From positions 434,001 through 498,000 of the forward strand of contig QEVV01000002.1 in NCBI GenBank assembly GCA_003228115.1: DNA of 64,000 bases, written 5' to 3'. The first letter of the stretch is position 1. The number at the start of each line of letters is the position of its first letter. Of the stretch, positions 26,556-34,961 are shown one piece after another. Made by a program: the position numbers and the translations under genes. The notes below the pieces were generated by a model. The model did not search any database, was not told the origin of the DNA, and was given only the letters and a program-made list of their open reading frames with translations. This stretch comes from Chloroflexota bacterium. Its GTDB lineage: Bacteria; Chloroflexota; Dehalococcoidia; Lucifugimonadales; SAR202-VII-2.

Positions 26556-28640
26556 CTAGATTCCCTGCCAGGCCTTGTGGGATGTCTCGATGATGACACT
26601 TCGATAGCGGTCTACATGGGCTCGCTGGCCCGGATAAACGACGATGGTCGTCGTAGGGTATTCGGCGATGCAGGGGCCCGCGAGTTCGTTTCCGGGCTGG
26701 AGCATCGGACCGTCGTAGATGGGAAGGTCGGAATGGCCTTGTTGAGCATCCAGGCAAACCGGCCTGGTGCCCTTCAACGCTGCGGAGGCGTCGGCGCTGC
26801 CAAGAGGATGCTCAGGTAGGTCAGGCTTCTCCACTTGACCCACGACATCGACCTGAAGATTGACTACTTCCACGCCCGAAGCCATGTCCCGGTAGGCGTA
26901 GAGTTGTTCGTGAAGGCCATGGAAATTTTCCTCGGCCGCCGTAATGTCTTCGGATGTGAGGCCCTGGCCCCTGGGGTTCAACGGTACGGTGATCTCGTGG
27001 ACCTCGCCGTGATACCTCAAGTCTGCGTAGCGATCGACGCGGACGCCTAAGAGTTTCTCCTGGGGCAACATGGCGTGAGCCGTCGCTGCCATTTCATCGA
27101 GAAGCCTGCCCATCCCAGCGGGGTCGATGCTGGACAGCGCACCTTGGAATGTCCTGACCTCCGTGAACTTGAGGTCTGCCATGAGGTCGCCAAAACCGCA
27201 GAATACCGGCGCGATTTCCGGCACGGTGACCGTCGGAATGCCGAGGTCTTCTGCCTGAAGCCCGGCGTGGATCGCCGCCGCCCCGCCGAATGCCATGAGT
27301 GAAAAGTCCCGGGGGTCGTAGCCCCGCTGCACCGAAACCACGCGGATACCGTCCGACATGTTGGCATTGACGATGCGGAAGATGGAGTAGGCTGCCTCGG
27401 TCACGCTCATACCCAGCGGGTCGCCCACGTATTCTTTAATGGCCTTCTCCGCCAGCGATCGGTCCACCGTGAACTCACCACCGGCAAAGTTGTCGGGGTT
27501 GAGCAGACCCAACACCAGGTTCGCGTCGGTCACCGTTGGTTCGACGCCGCCCCGGCCGTAGCAGGCGGGGCCGGGGTTCGAGGAAGCGCTTCGAGGGCCA
27601 ACGCGCAATGCCCCTGCCTTGTCCACCCACCCGATGCTGCCGCCGCCCGCGCCAATGGAGTAGATCTCAATGCGGGGAACGGCGACGCGGTAACGCTCTT
27701 CCCAGGTATCGGTGGTCATGGTGGGCTTGGCCTGATGAATGAGGCAGACGTCGTAGCTGGTGCCACCCATGTCCGCAGTAATGATGTTGGATTGATCCAT
27801 CCGCGCAGCTAGGCTCAACGCGCCGATAACTCCGGCTGCAGGTCCTGAATGGAGGTAGTAGACGGAGCGCCGACGGGCGTCCTCCACGGTGGCGACGCCG
27901 CCGCTGGATTTCATGAGATAGAGGTTGCGCTGATAGCCCATCTCCGTCAAGCGGTCGCGCAGCGTGCCCAGATAGCGAGACAACCGCGGGCCGATATAGC
28001 CGTTAACAGCGGTGGTGGAGACTCGTTCGAAGTCGCGGATCTGAGCCAGCACTTCGGATGAAAGCGAGATGTAGCATTCCGGGAACTCCTGCTGGATGAG
28101 CCGCTTGACCTCTTGTTCGTGGGAGTCGTTGAGGAAAGAGAAGAGGAAGCACACGCCAATGGACTCTACGCCCTGCTCCTTGAGACGCCGGATGGCTTGG
28201 ATGGTCTCTTCGGTGTCCAAGGGTGTGATCTCTTCACCCAGATAGTTGAGACGCTCGGTTACGCCCAGCCGCCGCCGCCGCTGCACGATCGGGAATGGCG
28301 GCTCCAGCTTGACGTTGAACATGCTTTCTTTGATCCCGCGCCTGATCTCAATCTCGTCGCGGAAGCCCTTGGTGACGATCAGGCCCAGGTTGGCCCCTAC
28401 ATGCTGGATCATGGCGTTGGTGGCAACGGTGGTCCCGAGCACGATGACATCGGTGTCTGCCAGGAACGTCTGCAAAGGCTGCTGGAAGTTGTCTGCCGCT
28501 TTGGTCAACGCAGTGAGGACCGCCCGGCTTTCGTCGCCGGGGGTGGAAAGGGTCTTGGTCGTGTACAGTCCCTGGCCTTCGGCAGCTACGACCAGGTCAG
28601 TAAGGGTGCCTCCGACATCGACGCCTACTCTAAATGGCAT
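26556..28640 (-). CDS. HyuA-type hydantoinase/oxoprolinase ATPase subunit
   Basis: The 694-residue ASKHA ATPase starts MPFRVGVDVGGTLTDLVVAA and carries GTTVATNAMIQHVGANLGLI, ADMGGTSYDVCLI as second phosphate loop and ACYGRGGVEPTVTDANLVLG, all HyuA signatures. It differs clearly from the other HyuA at 11880, so the two belong to separate subfamilies and probably serve different substrates. Its stop is 3 bp from the HyuB start at 26552. Upstream, 51 bp away, is an amidohydrolase gene with a good promoter, so the amidohydrolase, HyuA and HyuB are likely cotranscribed. Confidence 0.92.
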   Translation of the reverse strand: MPFRVGVDVGGTLTDLVVAAEGQGLYTTKTLSTPGDESRAVLTALTKAADNFQQPLQTFLADTDVIVLGTTVATNAMIQHVGANLGLIVTKGFRDEIEIRRGIKESMFNVKLEPPFPIVQRRRRLGVTERLNYLGEEITPLDTEETIQAIRRLKEQGVESIGVCFLFSFLNDSHEQEVKRLIQQEFPECYISLSSEVLAQIRDFERVSTTAVNGYIGPRLSRYLGTLRDRLTEMGYQRNLYLMKSSGGVATVEDARRRSVYYLHSGPAAGVIGALSLAARMDQSNIITADMGGTSYDVCLIHQAKPTMTTDTWEERYRVAVPRIEIYSIGAGGGSIGWVDKAGALRVGPRSASSNPGPACYGRGGVEPTVTDANLVLGLLNPDNFAGGEFTVDRSLAEKAIKEYVGDPLGMSVTEAAYSIFRIVNANMSDGIRVVSVQRGYDPRDFSLMAFGGAAAIHAGLQAEDLGIPTVTVPEIAPVFCGFGDLMADLKFTEVRTFQGALSSIDPAGMGRLLDEMAATAHAMLPQEKLLGVRVDRYADLRYHGEVHEITVPLNPRGQGLTSEDITAAEENFHGLHEQLYAYRDMASGVEVVNLQVDVVGQVEKPDLPEHPLGSADASAALKGTRPVCLDAQQGHSDLPIYDGPMLQPGNELAGPCIAEYPTTTIVVYPGQRAHVDRYRSVIIETSHKAWQGI

Positions 28641-28691
28641 GGGCCTACCTTTCGGAACAGGTTGGAGGAAAACGGATCGACTGTGATGATC

Positions 28692-29807
28692 CTAGAGGTC
28701 GAAGTGGAAGAGTCGAGCCGTGTTTAAAAAGGCAATCTTCTGCTTCTCTTCGTCCGGTAGGCCTTCTAGTATCCCATCGACGATTTGCCGGGAACGTGGG
28801 AACGTGGATTCAGCGTGAGGGTAGTCTGACCCCCAGCATAAGTTGTCCACGCCAATGTACTCCCGCATCTTGATGCCGATGGGGTCTTCCTGAAAGCTTA
28901 TGAAGCAGTTGCTGCGCCAGTAGTCGCTGGGCGTAGCGCCGTCCTTGAATTGATAGCCTTTTCGTCCCGATGGCCGCTCCCGGTAGTAGTAGTCCATTCG
29001 TTCAATGAAGAAGGGCGCCCAAGCAACCTCAAACTCCACGGACCCAGCGTGCACGCCGGGGAATCGTTCGAATACGCCAGCGAACATCATGGCGCTCAGC
29101 CCCCGGCGCATACCGATTTCTTTGTTGACCATGGAGACAGGGTCCATGTTGATCGCCACCACATCCACCGGCACTTTGGAGCGAGCGCACCCGGTGTGGA
29201 AGTTGACGCTCATATTCAGGTCTTGGAATGCCGCCCACAACGGATCGTACATGGGGTCGCTTAGGGGGATTTCCAGAGGCAGTGCCGCAATCATGGCTCC
29301 TACCATGCCCAGGTTGGCGCACCGCTGCAGCTCAGCGATCCCTTCTTGAACGTCATCAATGTTGACGAGGGCGATTGCCTTGAGCTGCTTTGGGTGGGCG
29401 GCAGCGAACTCTGCCACGTAGTCGTTGTAGGCTCTCATGCAGGCCGACACCAGCCCGCTATCCGGCACAGCAAAGAGCGACAGGGCCACGGAGGGGTAGA
29501 GCACGCCGCCCTCGACGCCGTCTACTTCCATGTCGGCGACCTGTGCATCCGGGTCCAAGCCCCGGAGGTGAGGGCTGTCGTATTTACCGACCAGCTCAAT
29601 CTTGTTGGGGTCGTCGAAACGGACCCCGGGTTGGACATTGGACATCACGCCAAGGCGGTACGCGCCGTCCACGATCCACTCGTCGAACTCCTTGCCTACC
29701 TTGAGCACGGGAGCGCGGTCCTGGAACTTGGGGTCCACCCGGCCCTCCCACAGGTTGGAAGGCTCCGTAATGTGATTGTCGGATGAGATCAGTCGATATT
29801 CAGCCAT
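28692..29807 (-). CDS. Amidohydrolase-2 family metal-dependent hydrolase/decarboxylase
   Basis: The 371-residue TIM-barrel protein begins MAEYRLISSDNHITEPSNLW, with the strand-1 metal motif DNHITEP. It continues with NFHTGCAR (barrel His), VEFEVAWAPFFIERMDYYY, and the C-terminal LCWGSDYPHAESTFPRSRQ with the conserved Asp and His. This C-terminal form is the most typical of the five family members in the window. The start is at 29807 because the frame upstream to 29948 lies across the promoter and carries no homology. As the first gene behind a near-consensus promoter it probably leads the amidohydrolase-HyuA-HyuB transcript. Confidence 0.87.
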   Translation of the reverse strand: MAEYRLISSDNHITEPSNLWEGRVDPKFQDRAPVLKVGKEFDEWIVDGAYRLGVMSNVQPGVRFDDPNKIELVGKYDSPHLRGLDPDAQVADMEVDGVEGGVLYPSVALSLFAVPDSGLVSACMRAYNDYVAEFAAAHPKQLKAIALVNIDDVQEGIAELQRCANLGMVGAMIAALPLEIPLSDPMYDPLWAAFQDLNMSVNFHTGCARSKVPVDVVAINMDPVSMVNKEIGMRRGLSAMMFAGVFERFPGVHAGSVEFEVAWAPFFIERMDYYYRERPSGRKGYQFKDGATPSDYWRSNCFISFQEDPIGIKMREYIGVDNLCWGSDYPHAESTFPRSRQIVDGILEGLPDEEKQKIAFLNTARLFHFDL

Positions 29808-29859
29808 GCCGCTTTCTTCTCCCCTCGACTTGCCAATTGTGTTGGTGTACGACGAATGC

Positions 29860-29888
29860 TGTATAGCATCGGGTGCGGTAGGTGTCAA
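29860..29888 (-). promoter_or_regulatory. Near-consensus sigma70 promoter of the amidohydrolase-hyuAB run
   Basis: On the reverse strand a perfect -35 TTGACA (29888-29883) and -10 TATACA (29865-29860) are 17 bp apart. Transcription would start near 29853, about 45 bases before the ATG at 29807. It is the best promoter match in the window. Confidence 0.65.
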
Positions 29889-29923
29889 CTTGACGAGGCT
29901 TCCTGTGCTGACCTGAGGGGAAC

Positions 29924-29958
29924 ATTCACCGCAGAGCCCACTGAGCACGCGGAGAGGA
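29924..29958. repeat. Degenerate CACCGCAGAG-type intergenic repeat
   Basis: TTCACCGCAGAGCCCACTGA followed by GCACGCGGAGAGG resembles the common bacterial repeat built from GCAGAG units. The rest of the 259-bp gap (29808-30066) holds only the promoter above and further degenerate repeat-like sequence; no gene is seen. Confidence 0.35.
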
Positions 29959-30066
29959 CAATAGCTGGCCCATCACTCGTCGTTGCGAGCGCGGTACTCC
30001 GGGACGTGCGATCCGGTGGGGAGGGAACTCCCTCTCCATCAACGCAATGCAACTACCCCCGGCAGG

Positions 30067-31791
30067 CTACGAAGAAGCCGGCGTTGCCGCCTTCTTCGGT
30101 CCAGCGAGTGCCTCTTGAATCTTTTCCTCTGAAAGGCCGTACACAGTGCGGGCCGTTTCAGGGGTTAGATAGCCATCCATGACGTCTTGCATGACCCGGT
30201 CAGGATCGCGCTCCTTGGGATTGCCCACCCCGCCACCGCTGCCGGTGTACATGCGCAGGATGTCCCCTTTGTTGAGGGCTACGTTAGATACGAGTTGAGA
30301 AAACATTTGCTGGCTGTCTTCGCCGGGGTTGATCGCCAAGTGACCCACGGCCCCGTTGCTACCCCCGGCCAGACCTTTGGGCTCCACCCGGTACCGCCCG
30401 CCGCCTCCTGAGAAGCGACTGTCGCTGAGGATGAGGTAGTCCCGGTTGTAGCCTGGGCCGCCTCGGAATTGTCCTGCTCCGCCAGAGTCCGGGACTACGG
30501 TGAACCGCTGCATGCGGACGGGGAACTCGGACTCGACGACCTCAACGCAGGTCACCTTGGGGCCGGAACCGCCGTGACCACAGCCGGTCCAGCCGTCGCC
30601 GCCGCCGTATGCGCCGCTGCCACCGGGCATTAACTCATAGTGAACGATGGGCCTCCCGGTGGGCCCGTAGCTGCCCAGCGTGAACAGTCCCCCAGAGCCG
30701 TGGTTGGCCCTTGGAGGCCGTCCGGAGGCCGCGGTTAGCGCGGTGATGACCATGTCTTCAACCGCGGGAAGGATGCTGGAGTAAAAACCCATTGGCGCTG
30801 GAAAGATGGGATCCAGGACGGTGCCAGGCTTGAATTTGTATTCGATGACCTTGGTCACGCCATGGTTATTGGCGGGAGGCGACTCCATCATGGCGACGAT
30901 TGCATACAGACAACTGCCTTTGATAATGGGCGGCCTGATGTTCAACGGGCCTCGGTTCTGCACAGCCGACTCGGAGAAATCCAGTAGAAGATTGGACCCG
31001 CTCTTGGTGAGTTTGAGGCGCAGACGGACTGGAGTGTCCAGGTCTACGAGGTCGTTATCGAGGTAGGCCTCCGATTCGTAGACGCCATCCTTCCATTTGG
31101 AGATTTCGGCCCGTAGATGCTGCTCGGTCTTATCCCCAAGTTCCTCAAATACCTCCAACACCGTGTCCTTCCCGTGCTTGTCCATCAGCTCAGTCAGCCT
31201 GCGAGCGCCAACGCTCCACATTGGGCCGGCCTGAGAGTTGTAGTCGCCTAGGAGCAACTCAGGCGTGCGAGTGTTGGCCCAGATAAGGTTTTCTGTTTCC
31301 TTGACCACCTTGTGACGGCTCTTGTATTTGACCGGGGGGACCTGTATGCCCTCCCCATAAAGGTCCCGAGCGTTAGCCGCCCGGCTGCCTGGTGAGAGAC
31401 CCCCGATGTCGCCCTTGTGCGTGATACCGATGCCAAAAGCTACAAGGTCGCCTTTGTAGAAGATCGGGACCATGACGGCGGAATCGAGGCTGTGGGCGCA
31501 ACCGCTCTCGTAGGGATGGTTGACGAAGAAGCAGTCCCCATCCTCAATCTCGTCGTAGGAGTAGTACTTGAGCAGGCCCTCGATGCAGTCAGGGTAAGAG
31601 CCCATGTGAATGGGGATTCCGGCGAACTGGGCGATTACTCTGCCCTCTCGGTCCACCAAGCCACAACTCAGGTCGTGTGTCTCGCGGATGAGGGTGGAAT
31701 AACCCGTCCGGAAGGTATCGATCTGCATCTCCCGGACGATACCGTCTAGGCGGGAGCGAACGACTTCGAAGACAATGGGATCAACAGGCAT
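30067..31791 (-). CDS. HyuB-type hydantoinase/oxoprolinase subunit, NHP subgroup
   Basis: A 574-residue HyuB of a second subgroup. Its metal-site region reads FVNHPYESGCAHSLDSAVMV rather than NDPxxGGSHLGD, so both the first Asp and the Gly pair are changed, but a His and an Asp remain. It also has DFSESAVQNRGPLNIRPPII and GSGGGVGNPKERDPDRVMQD. It is a near duplicate of the gene just upstream (31814-33550), 22 bp away, and the two clearly diverged recently. Neither has a HyuA next to it, and the nearest (26556) lies beyond a separate promoter. The start MPVDPIVFEVVRSRL is preceded by AGGAGG. Confidence 0.88.
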   Translation of the reverse strand: MPVDPIVFEVVRSRLDGIVREMQIDTFRTGYSTLIRETHDLSCGLVDREGRVIAQFAGIPIHMGSYPDCIEGLLKYYSYDEIEDGDCFFVNHPYESGCAHSLDSAVMVPIFYKGDLVAFGIGITHKGDIGGLSPGSRAANARDLYGEGIQVPPVKYKSRHKVVKETENLIWANTRTPELLLGDYNSQAGPMWSVGARRLTELMDKHGKDTVLEVFEELGDKTEQHLRAEISKWKDGVYESEAYLDNDLVDLDTPVRLRLKLTKSGSNLLLDFSESAVQNRGPLNIRPPIIKGSCLYAIVAMMESPPANNHGVTKVIEYKFKPGTVLDPIFPAPMGFYSSILPAVEDMVITALTAASGRPPRANHGSGGLFTLGSYGPTGRPIVHYELMPGGSGAYGGGDGWTGCGHGGSGPKVTCVEVVESEFPVRMQRFTVVPDSGGAGQFRGGPGYNRDYLILSDSRFSGGGGRYRVEPKGLAGGSNGAVGHLAINPGEDSQQMFSQLVSNVALNKGDILRMYTGSGGGVGNPKERDPDRVMQDVMDGYLTPETARTVYGLSEEKIQEALAGPKKAATPASS

Positions 31792-31813
31792 GCGTCCTCC
31801 TGGCTGCTATTCG

Positions 31814-33550
31814 TTATTGAGAAGTGGACGATTTCGAGGCCTCTGACTTCCCTTTGGGACCAGCCAGCGCCTCTTGGATCTTCTCTTCGGAGAGCCCGTA
31901 TACATTGCGGGCGGTTTCTGGCGTCACATAGCCGTCCATTATGTCGCCAATGACGCGTTCCGGATCGCGTTGTTTGGGATCTCCCACGCCGCCACCGCTG
32001 CCGGTCCTCATGCGGATCACGCCCTGCTGCCCCAAAGGGATGTTGGACACTAGCTGAGAGTATCGTAGCTCGTCCTCAAGGCCGGGATTGGTAGTGACGA
32101 GCCCCAGTGATCCATCCCCTCCGCCCTCCAGCCCCTTCGGTGGGACGCGATAGCGGATTCCGCCGCCGGAGAAGCGGCTCTCACTGAGGAGCAGGTATTC
32201 ACGCTCGTAGGCGCAGCCTCCCCGGAATGTTCCTGGGCCTGAAGAGTCGGGGACAACCCTGAACTGCTGCATCAGGACGGGGAACTCAGATTCGACAATC
32301 TCAACGCAGGTGATCTTGGGGCCTGAATGGCCGTGGCCGCATCCGGTCCAGCCGTCACCGCCACCGTAGGCCCCCGTTCCGCCCGGCATCAGCTCGTAAT
32401 GCACGATGGGCCTACCTGTGGGGCCGTAACTACCCATCGTAAACAGACCCCCGACGCCGTGGTTGGCGCGTGGGGGACGCCCGGAGGCCTTGCTCAATGC
32501 CACGATGACCATATCCGTGATCACCGGAAGCACGCTGGAGTAGAAACTCACCGGCGCCGGGTAGATGGGGTCAAGTACGCTGCCCGGTCTGAACTTGTAA
32601 TCGATGACCCGCGTGACCCCGTGGTTGTTGGGCGGCGGGTCTTCCATCATTGAGACGATGGCGTAGAGGCAGGTGCCTCGGATGATGGGCGGGCGGACGT
32701 TCAGTGGGCCACGGTTCTGGTCTGCTGATTCACTGAAGTCCAGGAGCAAGTCGGAGCCCTTCTTGGTGACTTTGACGTGGAGCCGCACGGGCGTGTCCAG
32801 GTCTACCAGGTCGTTGTCCAAGAAGGCTTCGGATTCGTAGACGCCGTCCTTCCACTTGGCTATTTCCGCCCGCAGGTGCCGCTCGGTCTGCCGTCCGACC
32901 TCTTCAAACACCTCTATGACGGTGTCTTTCCCATGCCTGTCCATCATCTCAGTCAGCCGCCGTGCGCCGACGCTCCACATAGGACCGGCCTGAGCGTTGT
33001 AGTCGCCAAGGAGCAGTTCGGGCGTTCGGCTGTTGGCCCAGATGAGGTTCTCGGTTTCCTTCACTACCTTGTGGCGGCTCTTGTACTTAACGGGAGGAAC
33101 CTGCATACCCTCGCCGAATAGATCGCGGGCGTTGGCTGCTCTGCTGCCGGGAGATAGACCGCCGATGTCGCCCTTGTGGGTGATGCCGATGCCAAAGGCT
33201 ACGAGTTCACCCTGGTAATGAATGGGCACGATTGCAGCACTGTCGAGGCTGTGGGCGCAGCCGCTTTCATAGGGGTGATTGACGAAGAAACAGTCGCCTT
33301 CTTCAATCTCTTCTTCGGGGTAGTACTTGTAAAGGCCCTTGATGCATTCCGGGTAAGAGCCAAGATGGATAGGTATGCCTGCGAACTGGGCAACGACCCG
33401 ACCCTGCTTGTCCACGAGGCCACAGGAAAGGTCGTGGGTCTCGCGGATCAGGGTGGAGTAACCGGTGCGGAAGGTGTCGATCTGCATTTCCCGGACGATG
33501 CCGTCCAGGCGTGAGCGGATGACTTCAAAAATGATGGGATCGACAGGCAT
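31814..33550 (-). CDS. HyuB-type hydantoinase/oxoprolinase subunit, NHP subgroup (tandem copy)
   Basis: The 578-residue product starts MPVDPIIFEVIRSRLDGIVR at 33550, where AGGAGG precedes the ATG; 22 codons of upstream open frame are left out. It shares the FVNHPYESGCAHSLDSAAIV site, DFSESADQNRGPLNVRPPII, and GSGGGVGDPKQRDPERVIGD with its downstream twin at 30067. The last residues (KSEASKSSTSQ) differ from the twin. It opens the 25-kb minus-strand block and is divergent from the tRNA-Ala gene. The substrate is not known; the lack of a partner HyuA suggests it shares one encoded elsewhere. Confidence 0.88.
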   Translation of the reverse strand: MPVDPIIFEVIRSRLDGIVREMQIDTFRTGYSTLIRETHDLSCGLVDKQGRVVAQFAGIPIHLGSYPECIKGLYKYYPEEEIEEGDCFFVNHPYESGCAHSLDSAAIVPIHYQGELVAFGIGITHKGDIGGLSPGSRAANARDLFGEGMQVPPVKYKSRHKVVKETENLIWANSRTPELLLGDYNAQAGPMWSVGARRLTEMMDRHGKDTVIEVFEEVGRQTERHLRAEIAKWKDGVYESEAFLDNDLVDLDTPVRLHVKVTKKGSDLLLDFSESADQNRGPLNVRPPIIRGTCLYAIVSMMEDPPPNNHGVTRVIDYKFRPGSVLDPIYPAPVSFYSSVLPVITDMVIVALSKASGRPPRANHGVGGLFTMGSYGPTGRPIVHYELMPGGTGAYGGGDGWTGCGHGHSGPKITCVEIVESEFPVLMQQFRVVPDSSGPGTFRGGCAYEREYLLLSESRFSGGGIRYRVPPKGLEGGGDGSLGLVTTNPGLEDELRYSQLVSNIPLGQQGVIRMRTGSGGGVGDPKQRDPERVIGDIMDGYVTPETARNVYGLSEEKIQEALAGPKGKSEASKSSTSQ

Positions 33551-33685
33551 AATGCCTCCTATCCACTGGTGGTCGGAAGGTGCTATGGCGACTAGGAGGC
33601 AGCGTACACAAAGCAATCAGGGAAATCCACTGATCGGTCGAGATTCTGGAGGGGCGATAACCGGGACTATTGGGGCTGGAATCGG

Positions 33686-33715
33686 TTGCGGCTTCAGGAG
33701 TGGCTTTGCTATAGT
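33686..33715 (+). promoter_or_regulatory. Candidate sigma70 promoter of tRNA-Ala
   Basis: TTGCGG (33686-33691) and TATAGT (33710-33715) are 18 bp apart, and transcription would start about 8 bases before the mature tRNA. Confidence 0.5.
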
Positions 33716-33730
33716 TGAACATGCGTGCGT

Positions 33731-33806
33731 GGGGCTGTAGCTCATCTGGGAGAGCACTTCAATGGCATTGAAGGGGTAGAGGGTTCGAGTCCCTCCAGCT
33801 CCACCA
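33731..33806 (+). tRNA. tRNA-Ala (anticodon GGC), CCA encoded
   Basis: The 76 bases fold as a complete cloverleaf. The acceptor stem GGGGCTG pairs with CAGCTCC (one G-U), the D stem is GCTC/GAGC, the anticodon stem CTTCA/TGAAG holds the loop ATGGCAT with GGC in the middle, and the T arm is GAGGG-TTCGAGT-CCCTC. The 3' ACCA is encoded at 33803-33806. GGC reads GCC (and GCU) alanine codons. No second copy of the 3' end is seen nearby, so there is no sign of an element integrated here. Confidence 0.96.
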
Positions 33807-33958
33807 CTCCCACCGCCTCTCCGGGACATCATCCCCTCTCAGCAACAAATGCATACCATCGAGGCGTGAGGTCCAAGGCCCGCTGTAAGAGTCGGTTGGG
33901 TCTTGGGAAACTCGGATGCCTTGGGCCGAATGCGTTTCTTGGCCGATACGAGCCTGAA

Positions 33959-34918
33959 CTAAGGCTCCAACATGTTGATGGGGCTGCCAGCTAGCCAGGC
34001 CCGCACATTCTTCACCGATTCGACAAAGAAGTTCTGGAGCGCTGCTTTTGTGGAGTAGCCCAGATGGGGCGCGAGGAGCACATTGTCCAGTTTGAGTAGC
34101 GGATGTTCCGCGGGGAGCGGTTCGACGTCGTAAACGTCGAGCGCGGCGCCGGCAAGCTGTTGGTTACGCAGAGCAGCGATGAGATCATCTTCGACGACGA
34201 TGGGACCACGGGAGGTGTTGACGAGGAATGCTGACCGCTTCATCAGCCCGAGCTCCTTCGAAGTCACCCAACCACGGCTGAGCTCCGTCAGCGGCACGTG
34301 AATCGAGAGAATGTCGGATCGGGAGAACAGATCCTCCCACGATACTAGCGCTACGTCATTGGCTGCGGCGCGCTCGGCGTCGAGAGTTGGCCCCCAGGCG
34401 ATCACATCCATGTCGAAGAAGTTGCCATACCGTGAGACCTGCGTACCAAGACGCCCCATGCCTAGGATGCCTAGGGTCTTGCCGCCAAGTCCCTCTGCTG
34501 CTCGGGTCTGCCATTTGCCTAGGCGCATCTGGGCGTCTTCCCAAGCGATATGGCGTGTAACAGCGAGGATTAGTCCCCAGGCGAGCTCCGCGGTGGCATT
34601 TTCACGGGAGGGGCCGCCCCCTGTAATGCAAACGGTAATGCCCAATTCGCTGGAGGCACTCAGGTCTACATTTGCCTGCTTTCCGCCGGTTCCTGCAATC
34701 AGCTTGAGGTTGGGAAGTCGGGTCAGGATCGCTCGCGGAAAACGAGTGCGCTCCCGTGTAGTGACCAGCACTTCGTACGGAAGAAGCCGCTCGACAAGGT
34801 CGTCGTGATCCAGCAGGGTATCGTGAAAGAAATCAACATCGACGCCGGCCAGTGAGTCCCAGTCGGCCAGCTCCGAGGCTATTTGCCAGTAGTCGTCAAG
34901 TACGGCGAGCCGGGTCAA
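33959..34918 (-). CDS. D-isomer-specific 2-hydroxyacid dehydrogenase
   Basis: The 319-residue NAD(P)-dependent dehydrogenase has the flavodoxin-like substrate domain at both ends and a Rossmann domain between. The dinucleotide loop is LGILGMGRLGTQVSRYGNFF (about 145-165). Catalytic residues fall where expected: Arg in LSIHVPLTELSRGWV/NTSRGPIVVEDDL, Glu in DVYDVEPLPAEHP and His in LAPHLGYST. Such enzymes reduce 2-oxoacids to D-2-hydroxyacids or work in reverse; glyoxylate, hydroxypyruvate and phosphoglycerate are common substrates, and length is nearer to the short catabolic forms than to SerA. It converges with the tRNA gene and is on the same strand as the selenoprotein candidate 43 bp upstream. 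Confidence 0.9.
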   Translation of the reverse strand: MTRLAVLDDYWQIASELADWDSLAGVDVDFFHDTLLDHDDLVERLLPYEVLVTTRERTRFPRAILTRLPNLKLIAGTGGKQANVDLSASSELGITVCITGGGPSRENATAELAWGLILAVTRHIAWEDAQMRLGKWQTRAAEGLGGKTLGILGMGRLGTQVSRYGNFFDMDVIAWGPTLDAERAAANDVALVSWEDLFSRSDILSIHVPLTELSRGWVTSKELGLMKRSAFLVNTSRGPIVVEDDLIAALRNQQLAGAALDVYDVEPLPAEHPLLKLDNVLLAPHLGYSTKAALQNFFVESVKNVRAWLAGSPINMLEP

Positions 34919-34961
34919 TGGTCTGCTCCTGATAAGCGCGTAATTCGCTGATCGAGTGCCT

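Noticed and set aside
33731..33806. tRNA gene next to the accessory block as a possible island insertion site
   Set aside because: No second copy of the tRNA 3' end and no integrase gene were seen in the window.
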